Assembly: GCA_032821775.1 (NCBI GenBank)
Contig: JAVLRN010000015.1
Span: 310,001 to 374,000 of the forward strand
Direction: 5' to 3'
Length of the DNA: 64,000 nucleotides
Source of the DNA: Sanguinoderma infundibulare
Lineage: Eukaryota > Basidiomycota > Agaricomycetes > Polyporales > Polyporaceae
Positions 24,119-35,309 of the stretch are shown here, one piece after another. Under the pieces are notes generated by a model that did no database searches, was not told where the DNA came from, and worked only from the letters and a program-made list of their open reading frames with translations. A program made the translations under genes and the position numbers. Numbering within the stretch: the stretch's first letter is position 1; each line of letters opens with the position of its first letter.

Positions 24119-25876
24119 TCAATCGTTCTCCACATCCATCTTGTCCTCGCGTGGATCGAGGGTTGTCTTCTCGACCCTGACCTCACCACCCTCCGACACA
24201 CACCAAGACGTCAAACCGAGACGTGAAGGAACCCGCTTCCGCGCAATTCTCGGCGCACCCGCCAGCGCCATCTCCTGCCTTGGCCGCGTCCTCATGGCCC
24301 TCGCGAATAGCTCAAGGCTCCACAGGCTCTGCCGCATATTGCTCCAGTGCTCCGACGCTCTCGGGTCGGCGAAAACAGCCACGCCCTGGCCCTCATCCAC
24401 CAAGCGCCGCACTCGGAACTGGATGTCCGCCAGCGGGCCGCTGGCGTCCACACTCCGCGGTTCGCGCGACTTCCCAGGATCGAGCTTCTGCACGTTCGCG
24501 CTGGACCCGAGGAACCAGTCTGCGGCAGGATTTCCCGACCAGCCGAGCTTCGCGGCGTCCTCCGCGGCCATAGTGTACGAGTATTCCTCCTGTTTGGGCT
24601 GCTTGAGCTCGGTCCCACGGTGGTGCGGGTTCTTGTCGGGCGTGCCTTGCACGGCCCTCGGCGGCTCGTCCCGCGCGAACGCGATGTTGGTCGGCTGCGG
24701 CTTGTTGAACGCGTAACTAACCCACGTATGAGTATTACAATATAAAATGGGATAAATGGAGAACGAGACGTACAACTTGATCAGATTGTTCGCCGCCTTG
24801 ATACGGGGCGAATCGACATTCGGTTTCGGGGCAACTCTAGGGGCCGCGACTCTGGCAGCGCCCGAGGGAGCGGGAGGCTTCGCGCCAAAGTATGCCGCCT
24901 TCGAGGATGGAAGCCTCGCGCGAGGGGCCACGCCTTTAGAGGATGGAACCTTCGTGGCAGCAGACGCAACCTTAGAAGACGACGCAAGCTTCGCGCGAGC
25001 TGCCGCTTTTTCAAGAGCCACACGAAGAGCACGCTCGCGGACTTCTTTCCACTCCATCGCCTCTTGAAGATAGTCTGGAAGCCCCCCGCTTGAAGATGGC
25101 TCTTCGAGTGCGAACCATCGCCAATAAGCAAGGGCTTCACAATCGCAGTGAAACACAACGTCAAACGCACCTGGTGCCTTCTTCTTCTGCCTGGGGTGAG
25201 GCCGGTATCCTAGCTCGCCAGGTCTTGGCCCTCTATATTGGGGCTCGGGTTCTGGGACGGGAAAACACGATTAGCTTGGCGTCCGGTTCACACTATGGAA
25301 ATGGCACACCTTCAACTTTCGGTGTATCTGACGGTTTTTCTTCACGCAGATCCTCCCTCTCGTTCTCCTTCTGGGTCCCTGGGAACAGTTTGTTGACTTT
25401 TTGTTGGCATACCGTGTAAGTATCGGACGTGGGTTGTTGGGGATAGAAAGAGGAGGGTACGCACTAACGTCATCTATCGTGGACGAACTTGAACAAGGAG
25501 GCTTAGAGTTCTCGCCGCTGCCCTCGCCTACATCCTCGAGCGGCCTCGGGTTTTTCAGGAACTTGAACTGGAGCGGGGGAGTGTCCCATGAGATCACGCA
25601 ACCATCATCTTCGTCTGGTTGTCGACAAATGTATGTCAGAAATCGGTGGTTGGTGATGACCGCGACGGCAAGAGAAGGACGCGCACAGTCTGAGTCTGAA
25701 GAGGTACGAGGACGCTTGGTGCGCCCAGATGCATCGCGTTCATCATCTTCGAGTTCCGCGAATGGCCGCTTTCGTGACAGGTACGAGGAGGATGTATACG
25801 TGAAGAGCTCATAATCCGAGTCTTTGGATTCGGCGGCGCGATTGTTGACTGTCGGTGTGAGGTCTTCAAGTGGCAT
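24119..25876 (-). CDS. uncharacterised protein, tandem family member 4
   Basis: Five exons: 25687-25876, 25465-25614, 25310-25378, 24774-25251, 24119-24716, giving 494 aa. Phases are 1, 1, 1, 2. Exon 3 is 69 nt, as in members 2 and 5; exon 4 is 478 nt with the same phases as exon 3 of member 3. Exon 1 holds RKRPFAELE..TKRPRTSS, close to the basic stretch ending exon 1 of member 3. Next come a Glu/Lys-rich region, then FHCDCEALAYWRWFALEE and a long Ala/Lys/Arg helix. After the phase-2 intron is an Asn/Pro-rich part with QGTP, then EEYSYTMAAEDAAKLGWSG. The C-terminal part (PASEHWSNMRQSLW-type helices, shown here without gaps as ASEHWSNMRQSLWSLELF) looks globular. The start is the first ATG downstream of a Pro/Ser-rich leader. 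Function unknown. Confidence 0.75.
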
Positions 25877-26113
25877 GGTGGGTTCTCGATACAATTGGGG
25901 AGAGAGTGGGAGGGAGGAAGAAGACCAAGGCTGCCTGTGCGAGTCCACAGGTGGTGGAGAGGGGAAAGGCGAGTCGGATCCGAGCGCGCGTCGCGAACAG
26001 CCTGGCTCCACACGTGCAGGCGCCAATTTACTCGTCTTTGTTCTGAATCACTGACGTCCGCGTATTCACGAGCTCGGATCCTAGACTGGGATTCGTTTAG
26101 TCAGCCCTCCCCC

Positions 26114-26355
26114 CTATGGTTTAATCCGCGTGAGAGAAGAACAGATGAGTTCCATCTTCCGGGAGCCCTTCATCGCCTCGCCACCACCACTCTCCGACAA
26201 AGAGTCCCACTCGGAATCGGTGTGACACTCGTCTGATTTCGAGGAGGTCTCCTCGATGAAGGGAGATCCGAAGTGATTGTGGGTTTGAGGTGCGCTACTG
26301 GGGAGAACGTCCGCGAGACCCCTCCGCTTGGGAGCGGGTGAATACACTCGAGAGC
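26114..26355 (-). pseudogene. probable terminal exon or fragment related to the tandem family
   Basis: The minus-strand frame opens at a good acceptor (CATTAACC branch, then CTTGTAG at 26356) in phase 1 and encodes a basic patch (PAPKRRGL) followed by a Ser/Asp/Glu-rich stretch and a stop. The GTATGA donor upstream is clean, but the exon before it does not keep frame in the phase required: a TAA lies just upstream. This looks like a fragment of a family member or a gene I cannot complete. Composition resembles the N-terminal exons of members 3 and 4. Confidence 0.3.
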
Positions 26356-27128
26356 CTACAAGAATCATAAGGTTAATGAGATACGATCAAGATGGCAGTT
26401 TGATGGCGGTCATACCTGGCGAGGGCTGCACTGTATGTCTCTGTTACGCGCGACTCCACGCACGGCGCAGTACCGATCGCATGATCTCTCAACTGTTGCA
26501 TTCGTCGGCACCGAGTGTCACGGTCGATGAGGATATAACACACGACACACTGTGGCCTGTGACGGACGGTCATTGCACTTCGTCGCAATAACGGCGTCGA
26601 ACAAGACTTCATTTTTGGCGCACAGGCCGCGGCCAGTCGTTGCCGATTCTGATTGGCTGCTCGACGTCTTCGATACTCAACGCCGCACTGCCATCGAGCG
26701 CTTCGAAAGTTGCTGGGAGACGATGATAGTAGTGGAAATTACGACAGCGTATAGCTTCGAAAACAACAGTGTCCGTATAGCAGAATGCTACGAAGGCGAT
26801 GTGCGTATTCAAGAAACGACAACGAGAGCGTGGAAAAGGACAGCATAGCGGATGGGAAGGTACGGCTACATAGTAGATGTGTCGTACATAAGAATGCGAT
26901 AGGGATACGGACGTACGCGAGGGAGATAGAGAGCTGTGGACAGCATTAGAACAATGCCGTATAAAAATAAGTGTCGTAATAGGTCGTAATCATGAGAACC
27001 CCGGTGGGACGCGGCGTCGTTTGTACATTCGCATCAGACATGCATTTCCAGAGAGAGCCGGTAGAACACTGGAATCGGCGAGCTGCCGCTCAGATATGCG
27101 CGTCTGACTCACTCGACCGCTCATCTTC
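26356..27128. other. intergenic, no complete gene
   Basis: This contains the unresolved upstream part of the fragment at 26114-26355 and the 3' flank of family member 5. No further coding support was found. Confidence 0.5.
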
Positions 27129-28279
27129 TCACATCTCAAATGCGGTCTCCTCGCCGTCCTCAGGATCTTGGGACTCGGATGGGACATCCTCGCCGTCCTC
27201 ACAATCCTCCTCCTCCCAGAGTGAGAGACCCCATGACGGCGAGAACTCCCAATCTACTACCTTGTCTTCGCGATGGTGATGGAAGGGTAGCTGACCATCC
27301 GCCTTCACGAGAGGTTGGTCGTGCAGCAGGTCGCCCCGCTCTGCAACTCGCGCACCCAACGGAAATCGGAAGTCCCCCGGGAGCCGCACGGCGGGAACCT
27401 CAAAGAGCAGCTCCTCATCCAAGTTGCTTGAAACATTGTTGAAACTGCATGGACCCCAGCAAGACAGTCAGGCGCACGACAGGAGAGGATGGCCGAGGAC
27501 GAGTACTGACGCATTGCGAAAGTTTCGAGACATTAGGTCCTCATACAGGGTGTTGCCCACCCGCCGACGTCGCGGAATAGGCCTACAGCCGCAGTAGATC
27601 GTCGTAGGAAGGAGTTTCCGGCGGATTATTTTCCCGAGGTAGTCGTCGACCATCTGTTTCTCCCTGTCCTCTTCTGAGCCACACAAGCGGTCCTCTTCGA
27701 AGTCTTCCGCGCCAGACGCGCAACTCATGTGTTCTGCGTATAGATTGCGGATCCCACATGTGTGAGTATGATCAGCGCGTATGAAGGATTCAAGGTGGTA
27801 CGTACCGACTAAGTCGAAGTCGAAGGCATCAAAGTTGTATTCGGGGTCTGGTGATGTGCTCCTGTCATCCGACGCTACTGATCTAGTTTCAACAGAGAAC
27901 GCAAGCACAAAGGGGTTTGGACTCACTGGACTCGACATCCTCGTCGAAACTGCTGAGGAGATGTCGAAGAGGAGATCCTGTCGTCTTGTGCGTACCTACG
28001 GTGGTTGGATGTCAGACATGAGATTGGAAAGACGCGATGATCACCGACCCGTCGCTCCAGAGACATTCGCTGGAGACCGTGAGAGATGTGGATAAGTAAA
28101 CGGCGACGAGCTCCGGCGCGACACGAAGCGGACGCACCACAAGCCTGAGGTATCACGGGGGGATCTTCAGCTTCGGGGGATTGCCTGGGTCCATCCGTGG
28201 CACCGTTCAACACTTTGGATACCGGGATGGGTTGTAATGGAAGATTAAAGCGATCGTACGGCGTCGTGCACGAATACAT
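27129..28279 (-). CDS. uncharacterised acidic protein, tandem family member 5
   Basis: Six exons: 28138-28279, 28049-28069, 27927-27995, 27806-27877, 27511-27733, 27129-27444, giving 280 aa. Phases are 1, 1, 1, 1, 2, identical to member 2, and exon 3 is again 69 nt. Exon 2 is only 21 nt. The start is the first ATG in the open leader frame (MYSCTTPYDRF). The centre is acidic (DPEYNFDAFDFDLV). The fifth exon has EKQMVDDYLGKIIRRKLL and a Cys/Arg-rich loop (CGCRPIPRRRR) before the phase-2 intron. The last exon has RLPGDFRFPLG and ends in a strongly acidic tail (Glu/Asp-rich). No signal peptide or membrane segment. Function unknown. Confidence 0.65.
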
Positions 28280-29001
28280 AACGAAATGGTGCCCGTCGAT
28301 GTGAAATGTATGAGGTGGAGAATGCGAGTGGCGCAACCGAGCAGCAGAATCAGAGAACCGTCGGAAAGACGTGCACGAAGGAGGGCGGAGAACCGAACCA
28401 GTGACAGCGTGGAGGGAGGTAAACGAGCGAAGGAGAGAGAGAGATGGCGAAGCGACTTGTAGGCCTACGGAGTGTCGTGTCGGTCGGAGTCTGCCGCTGA
28501 GTTTGTCGCCGAGGCGCCGGGTTGAAAGCAGCCCCAATGAGGAAAGTACGCAAGGAACAACAAAGACATCTGGAAATCTGGATCATACAATTGTGTATTT
28601 GACCGTTATGGGGTGCAGGACGTACCTGAAATAAGTATGTGTCAATTGTGAGCGCCGCGTGCTCGACAGCGAACGACTGCAGAAATGCAGATCGTGGCAA
28701 AGCGACCTGTGCTTATTTGATGGAAAATAACTTCTATATGTTAACGTTCCTGTTTTCAGAGAGCCACTGCAGCTATCAAATGGGATCGGAGTCAGCCTCA
28801 ACTGGCCGGAAGCGGATATGTGACACACACTGTGATCGATGACGGTCACGATATCCCATCAAAGCGTTGTTGTTGTCTATTTGGCGGCGGCCTCTGAATC
28901 AAACACGACCAAACAAGCCTTTCCGAGACAGCCCGAACGCAGCTTCGCACGGCGACGAAGCGTCGATTATTGTCCTCCAGACGTTCCCTACCATTGTCCT
29001 G
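28280..29001. other. intergenic, no gene seen
   Basis: This is the 5' flank of family member 5 and the 3' flank of the small minus-strand gene. A coding-looking frame continues just past the stop at 29002 (to about 28855), so that gene could have a longer 3' end if a 39-nt intron removes the stop. Confidence 0.4.
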
Positions 29002-29733
29002 CTAGTGTCTGCCGCCCAGAACAAATGCATTCGTGACCTTGAAGTCCATTGCTGTCGACGGAGCTCCGGCAAGCAAGCAAAGCGCATCAAAGTCCAAGTA
29101 AGGAGCCGGCGTCGACGAAGCTTCCTTCGGCGCAGTGGTGAAAAGCGGGGAAGGGAATAGGGCTCTGGTGCGCACGTACACTGATCATCTGTTGCGGCTT
29201 TGGTGGACTTGGTGAGGGTCGACGGATCGCCCGAAGTTGAGTGCTTGCGTATGCTTGCTCGTCTTCCGGTCCCAACTGTACCCCGTAGGCGGCTGAGAGG
29301 ACATCAACGGGGTATCGCCTTCCAGGGCACAGAATGGAATTGTACAGCGCGGCAATGTTCTCGACAGAAACAAGGTGCTGTTAGGTTGAACTCGAGGAGG
29401 ATAGAAGGAATCGGATTCAAGCTGCATTGCTTCGAGATTTGGGCGCTCAGCGCAACGGTTCGCTGTGACGCAAACACGCTCTCATTCTGGCAAATATGCT
29501 TGTAGTTAGTTTCGCAATATTCTTCCCGTTCCCCCTGCCCAAATTGGATGTATCAATTAGGCTCAACAACTGCGGTAAGGGTATCAGTTTGAGTGAGGTT
29601 GGACAGTCACTGTGGAGACCAGCGTGTCTATTCTGGGAGTGATTCCCACTCCTAAGTGATTCTATCTCACCACTTCTTCCAAATGCACCGAGATGCGACG
29701 ACTCATCATCTGCTGATGCCTCCTCAGTAACAT
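29002..29733 (-). CDS. small predicted protein, divergent from the Apd1-type gene
   Basis: Four exons, all phase 0: 29671-29733, 29478-29534, 29180-29377, 29002-29124, giving 146 aa. The start is MLLRRHQQMMSRR. Exon 3 is the most protein-like (VENIAALYNSILCPGRRYPV, then GVQLGPEDEQAY). Introns are 136, 100 and 55 nt with good GTGAGA, GTGTTT and GTACGT donors. The start lies about 145 bp from the divergent ATG at 29879, implying a shared promoter. No family was recognised. Exon 2 and the 3' end are the least certain parts. Confidence 0.4.
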
Positions 29734-29878
29734 TTCTTCGTGTGTAGGCATAGGGACCTCCGACACCGGAAGGACGTCTACCAACATTAGATCTCGATAG
29801 CTGCTAAGCCCCTGGTGAGCATTTTTCGCCCAACTTTATACACCTTCGTTCTCAACATCCAACCAGTACAACCTCGAG

Positions 29879-31306
29879 ATGAGCGATTCTGCAGTCCAGC
29901 TCCAAAACGCGGCGATCCCGGTATCTCAGGCTAATTGCCGAGAGTGCACCGATCCGTGCGACGCAGGTGAGATACCTCAAGCCAGCAACTACGTTTCGCC
30001 GTAACTCACGTTACCACGTAGGTCACGAGGAGCTTCCCAAGCTGGACATAGATCAATCCCCCCTCTTGGGAACCGTCAAGCCCTACGGACGCCAAGTACG
30101 CCGCTACTTTCACCCTCTCTAACTACTATGTGAATTCTTCCCCGACACCAACATAACACCCAGATCGTCATCTCGACCCCTAACCACGACTGGGCCCACG
30201 AAGTGACGGAAACCGAGGGATCGCTCGCCGCGTACCTCTCCCTGGCCGTACGCGAGCATGACCAGAAGCCCACGAAGCCCCCGCAGCTCTCCGGCTCCGA
30301 GTCCCCAGTTCCGGGGGTGTTTAACACCCGCATGGCCGGGGAACTGTCCCACCTCACGCGGGTGTCGATCCACAACGGACGGTACCCGACCGTGAGCCAA
30401 GGCGGGGCGAAGGAGACGGTGCTCGTATTCCCAGACTTCAAGCTCGTGACGGAGGTCAAGGTGTCGGAGCCCGGCGCGAAGGAGGTATTCGACAAAGTCC
30501 TTAATCCGAGCATCCCGCTGCAGGCTGCGCCGAGTGCATGTGGTGCTCGGTCTGGGATCAAGACATGGCTCCTGCCTTATAGCTGCGTCATCCTCATCTG
30601 TAAGTGAACTGCTGAACGACTCGGACGCGCTGTTGGAAGTCGCTCATCGATGACTTTGACAGGTTCGCACAAGAAGCGCGACATCCGCTGTTGGGCCGTC
30701 GCGCCGCAGCTGGACCACAGTGCGTCTGTACTGCTGGAGCCGTCCAAATTGCACGCGGTAATATACTTATTCTTGCGTCTCCTTCGCAGCGTTCACCAGC
30801 GCGCTTGAGCGCGAAGGCTTCGAGGTCCACCACCAGCTCGAAGAGCCGTCGTTCTCCGGATCCGGCGTCCCGCTCGAGGACGACCCCTTGCTCGAGTCAC
30901 TCGCGTCCGACGATGAGCGGCGTGCAGAGGTCCACCGACGGCTCCAGCAGTATAGCGTGGATGTGGAGCAGCAGCCGAAGCGTGCGCTCATCCTATTCTG
31001 CTCGCATGTCGGGGGCCACAAGTTCGCGGGGAACGTCATCGTGCGTGTCTCTCTCCGTCGCCTTCTCCGCCTCCGTCTTCTGTTCCCATTCGCGCGCAAC
31101 GTAAAGGAGGGAATATGCTGATTCGATTTGTATCACCGCAGATCAACATGCCGACCGGTGCGGCGGTCTGGTACGGGCGGGTAACGCCGCACGAGGTGGA
31201 CGCGATCGTGAGGGAGACGGTTGTTGGGGGAAAGGTCCTCCCCGCGCTGCTTCGCGGTGGGCTGAACCTGTCTCATCCTGGGCGGGAAAGCCTGAACGAT
31301 TGGTAG
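29879..31306 (+). CDS. sucraseferredoxin-like (Apd1/Aim32 family) [2Fe-2S] protein
   Basis: Six exons: 29879-29966, 30022-30095, 30164-30599, 30663-30719, 30790-31040, 31142-31306, giving 356 aa. The N terminus has a Cys motif (CRECTDPCDAGHEELP) typical of the family. The C-terminal thioredoxin-like ferredoxin domain shows C-x8-C (CSHKKRDIRC, completed across a splice) and H-x3-H inside FCSHVGGHKFAGN. In yeast Apd1 these two Cys and two His are the unusual [2Fe-2S] ligands. The following NMPTGAAVWYGRVTPHEV is also a family hallmark. Known relatives affect sensitivity to redox-active compounds and act in cytosol or mitochondria. The mature C terminus lacks the terminal Trp-extended tail seen in some members, ending LNDW. 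Assignment is firm; the choice between Apd1-like and Aim32-like is not. Confidence 0.92.
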
Positions 31307-31852
31307 CTGTGTACGGGAAAATCCACGATGACGTATGGTTTGGATTTTACGAGGGATTTGAAGGACAAAATTTAAGTGGCAAGCCTGTCCGAGAATGGGT
31401 CCGTGGGACTACAGCTCTTTGCATAATTAATGCCCGACCAGCTCCGACTGACATGCATCGCTTTCGACTCGAAAAACTTCAGGAATTCAGAAAATTCGCT
31501 CCCACCCGTTCTGGATGTCCCTCCGCTGCCATACTTTGCAAACGACATCTATGCATCTGTGAGAAACCCTCTGAAGTTGAACGGAAGACGTAGAGTCAAC
31601 CGTTTCCGAGCTACGCCACCTTAGCCGATGAACGTAATACCCCTACATACCATCTGTTCTGTTGCTCGCCCACCCACTGGTTGGTGGATCGCTTGTTCAT
31701 TGAGCATATTTCAGCTGTTCTGATAATGATTCTTTCAATAAGAGCAGCACAAACACCCCCATGATCAGAAAGGACGTTCGCCTCGTCCCCAGCGTATGAA
31801 GCGCCTATGACATCGAGACTGTGCTAGACTGTGCCGACCTCTTGCTCATGAA
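31307..31852. other. intergenic, no gene seen
   Basis: This is 3' flank of the Apd1-type gene. A short plus-strand frame at 31300-31593 follows directly but has no splice or start support. Confidence 0.5.
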
Positions 31853-32203
31853 CTACGTAGGCTTCCACTGTTTCATGACATAAAATCATGTTTTATATAC
31901 CACATGCCACTCTGAGATACTCACATTGTCAGAATTATTCCTTCCACGCTGAGCACAAATCCGAAGATCTCGCTCACAAATGGCAAGGAGATATCGACAA
32001 GTAAGGGTGCGATTCTTGATCGCAGCGCATAATTCAGTTGTGTGGCAATCATCATAACATATACGACTATGTTATAGCCTCACCTCGGCTTCAACGTCTT
32101 CGATGATCGCCGCTCTCTCTTCGGCCTGAAAGCGCCATGAAGCGCCCGTGAACTCCCCCAAATTGCGGTCCACGGCCTTCGCGTTCCCAGCACGGTAAGA
32201 CAT
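31853..32203 (-). CDS. tiny candidate protein (about 74 aa)
   Basis: Exon 1 is 32084-32203 (40 codons; MSYRAGNAKAVDRNLGEF, then a charged helix rich in Glu/Ala), ending at a GTGAGG donor in phase 0. A second exon of about 30 codons (NRTLTCRYLLAICERD) and a short last exon ending WKPT-stop at 31853 can be joined in phase 0. Only exon 1 is convincing. The alternative is the remnant of a longer gene. Confidence 0.25.
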
Positions 32204-32797
32204 AGGATAAAGTCCCTTTGAGCTTTTAAGCGTAGTACATGCTATGATATATGTGTTCGAGGAGACGGAGAGACTTTTATGAATTTTCAGAATTTCTGGA
32301 CTTTTTCGAGTCGAAGTGCGCAAGCGTCAATCGGGCATAAATTACGCAAAGAGCTGTAAACGCCGAGAAGGCCCAACAAGAGCAAATAGCGGCCTTGGCC
32401 GAAGCTGCCACGTTCGAGCCTGTATCCGTCGTCCTCCCGCGAGGCCCCCATCATCCTGGGCCCAAGCCCTTACATTTCGCCAAAATTTCGCAACACGTTT
32501 CTGTCGCGACGCTAGGGAAGAGGAAGCTGCGTGGTAACCTGCAGATTCCAACGCGACCGCCACGTGACAGTTTGTACACGAGGCGAACAGCCGCCAGAGC
32601 GCCGACAACCTTTTTTGAGGCTTGACCTCGTCCAGATCTCTTCACTCCACCAGGTGCGATAGCATCCGAGCTTGCTGCGTCTTTCGAGGACGACTGACCC
32701 TCCCATTTGCTGCAGGATATCGCTAACTCTCTCCCGGCGGTACTTCCCAACGACAACTTACGCCACATCTCGTTCTATGTTACTTTAATTTCCGAGC
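32204..32797. other. intergenic, promoter side of the 32798 gene
   Basis: No supported gene is seen. Overlapping frames on both strands lack starts or splice sites. Confidence 0.5.
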
Positions 32798-34179
32798 ATG
32801 GCCACCGCAACCATCATGCGACTCTCACCCACGATGCCCTCTCAAGGAAGCTACGATTACTTGTATCAGGCCAACGTCGGCCTCGACAATCTCCATTCCG
32901 TATGGGCCCATGGTCCCAGTAGGGAAGGCAAAGAGAACGGACGAACTTCACGACGTGCGAAGCCATCAACGTCGTCTTCATGTGAGCGGTAACTCCGGAC
33001 ACTCGGTATGCTGAATGTGCTCACCGCCTTGTTGCACAGTATATGACACCTCGAGCCTATACGCTGCGGACATCTTTGCGCTCCAGCTCGAGTATCGCCT
33101 CGCGTGCGCCGTCGGAAGGAGATCAATACGACTACGAGACCGGACCGTGGACCGTCCTACGGCGCCAACGTCTGGTACGTCCCGCTGGATACTGCTGTGG
33201 GCTGCCTTTGCCGCTAACAGCTACTTCTGTGTACAGTCCGTCCGAACCTCCCTCGTACCGACAAGACCGAAGCAGTCGCGGAGCACTCAGTATTGGAAGA
33301 TTGGTCTAACGATTGTAGGTAGTATTGTCCGGGTGGACAACAAAGCGCATGTTCGCTAATTACAAAGCTACAGATGCTTTTGACGACGACGTCAACCCTT
33401 TTGTCCTCGCCCGAGACGAGCCGAAAGGCGCGGTCGAGCGACGCCGCACGGTGGTTGACACGACGAACCACTCAACGCAAGACCCTGAAGCTCCTCTTCC
33501 CGTCCTCTCCCCTGTATCCGTCGAAAACGTGCAGGCCTCACGACGCGACACGCCTTCCGAATTCAAGCCACCGACACCCACGCCTGCCCCCGTCCACGCT
33601 CCCAAAGCAAGGCGATCCATGAGGCAATCTCGACCCGACCCGTCCGACCGCCGATGGCGAGCGCCCGGTCCTTCACCCCTCTCCCATTCCTTCACCGCAG
33701 TCGCTCCCTCAGAAGGGGACGAAGACGACCTCTCCGACGAGGACGAGGACGAATTCTGCTTTCTCCGAGCGTTCCGCCGCCATCGTCGACGCCTCACCAT
33801 CAGCCCGCTGCCCCGCATCCTCGGCGGCAAGCCAGGAGGAAACGGCCGCGTGGTCACGCCTCTCCGCCGAGAGCTGCACAAAAGCCGGTTTCTCGGCCGC
33901 GTGTGCTTCCTTGACGTCGAGGCACCCGAGCTGGACTGCATGGACGAGCGGAGCATGGAGTGGCTACTGGACACGCAGGCCGATCTCCTCCGCGGCCGGC
34001 TTGCGATCCCGGGGCTCGTGCAGTTCGGCATCTCGGATGTCCCCAGGCTCGGGACGTCACACAGGTCTCTGAAGTGGGCCCGGGGATCGAGCTTCCCACG
34101 GCGTGTGAAGGACTATGGGAAGGCGGCCAACGACATGCTTGCGCGACGGCGAGCGATGGAGACTGCGGTAGCAGCCTGA
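32798..34179 (+). CDS. hypothetical protein with acidic and Arg-rich regions
   Basis: Four exons: 32798-32981, 33040-33174, 33237-33314, 33374-34179, giving 400 aa. All three introns are phase 1 (donors GTGAGC, GTACGT, GTAGGT). The N-terminal 60 residues are polar. Exon 3 encodes a conserved-looking acidic stretch (AEHSVLEDWSND) leading into YAFDDDVNPFVLARDEPKG. The large exon carries a Pro/Ser-rich linker, an Asp/Glu run (GDEDDLSDEDEDEFCF), an Arg/His-rich segment (RAFRRHRRRL) and a C-terminal part with DERSMEWLLDTQADLLRGRL. No signal peptide or membrane span. No family was recognised; a nuclear protein is plausible from the charge pattern only. Confidence 0.65.
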
Positions 34180-34912
34180 GTTGGAGGAGTATTTGTTCGC
34201 AGGTATGCGCTATGTTCTTGGGTCTCCCTTACGACCACGTACCCGTTTCAGAAGGCTGGCTATCTATCTATTCACGGGTACCACGTCCGGTTATGTCGTT
34301 CACGTCTTCTTTTACGATTATGCGTTACGACCTTTCATGCGCTGTTGGATTGTTAGAGCGCTACTAAGTACGCCTCGGTCTCAAATTTCCGACCACGCGT
34401 TCGGTTTGCTGTATCTGTAGATAGTGTATCTGTATATTCCCCATCCCCCTACACTCTTTTGCGTTGGTGTTGCTTTTCTAGCTACCGGGGTGCTCCGTAT
34501 AACCTCCGTCCCTCTCCATCTTATTCTTGTTCTTTCCACACGCATGCAAGTGTTATTGCGTATGTCCATCCCGGTGGCAGTCCCCGCTCCAGAATATCAT
34601 GCGCTTTATATTATACTTAGTCCGTTGATCCTAAGCATTATATCCGTAACCTCAGAACGGCAAGGAAATAACGGTATAGGCGTGCAACGAAAGATCTAAG
34701 CTGATGAAATACCGCGACCCTCTCTGTCCAAGTCACGACTCCACGACTACACGATCATGCTACTTTGTATCAATGTCATTGGGAGCCTGCAGTCACGGCC
34801 AGTGGCTCAAAACAATAATGTCGCACGGTGTCCAGTTGAACGTCACCGCCGCATAGAGTTCGTGTGTTCAAAAGGCACATGGAGGAAAAGAAGGGCTGTC
34901 CCACACAGGAAA
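34180..34912. other. intergenic, no gene seen
   Basis: This is 3' flank of the hypothetical gene, then AT-richer sequence without coding support. Confidence 0.55.
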
Positions 34913-34995
34913 TGGCGAGACTGGGAATCGAACCCCGGGCTACCGCATCAGAGAGGCTAATCTAATCAGCGATTAACTACTTAACCACTAGTCCT
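34913..34995 (-). repeat. tRNA-derived SINE-like element, copy 1
   Basis: Read on the minus strand, this has a tRNA layout: an A-box-like TAGTGGTTAAG near the start and a perfect B-box GGTTCGATTCC about 50 nt later, then TCTCGCCA. The expected 5' and 3' acceptor halves do not pair, so it is not a functional tRNA. A diverged copy lies at 43376-43440. Confidence 0.5.
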
Positions 34996-35309
34996 CGTCC
35001 TTCTCCTTCATCAAGGCATATCTGTTCTTGGTTAAACTTTACTCTGGCCATGCGGGCGAGATCGATGGACTTCCTGGAACTTCCGCCCTGAGTAGGTATC
35101 AGTTGGACGGCCTCATGTCAGGCTTCGCGGTTCTGCAGAATAGCCTCTCAGAGAACCATGCCTATATACCCACTATAATGGTCGATCAGCTTACAGATAA
35201 CACCTCTCAGCCAGGTTTCGTACTTACTCAGGAACGTCCCGAAGCTGGCACTTGCCTTTAATTACGGTTCGCAACGCCGGGGGCATCGCGGCGTATTAGC
35301 TGCATGCAG

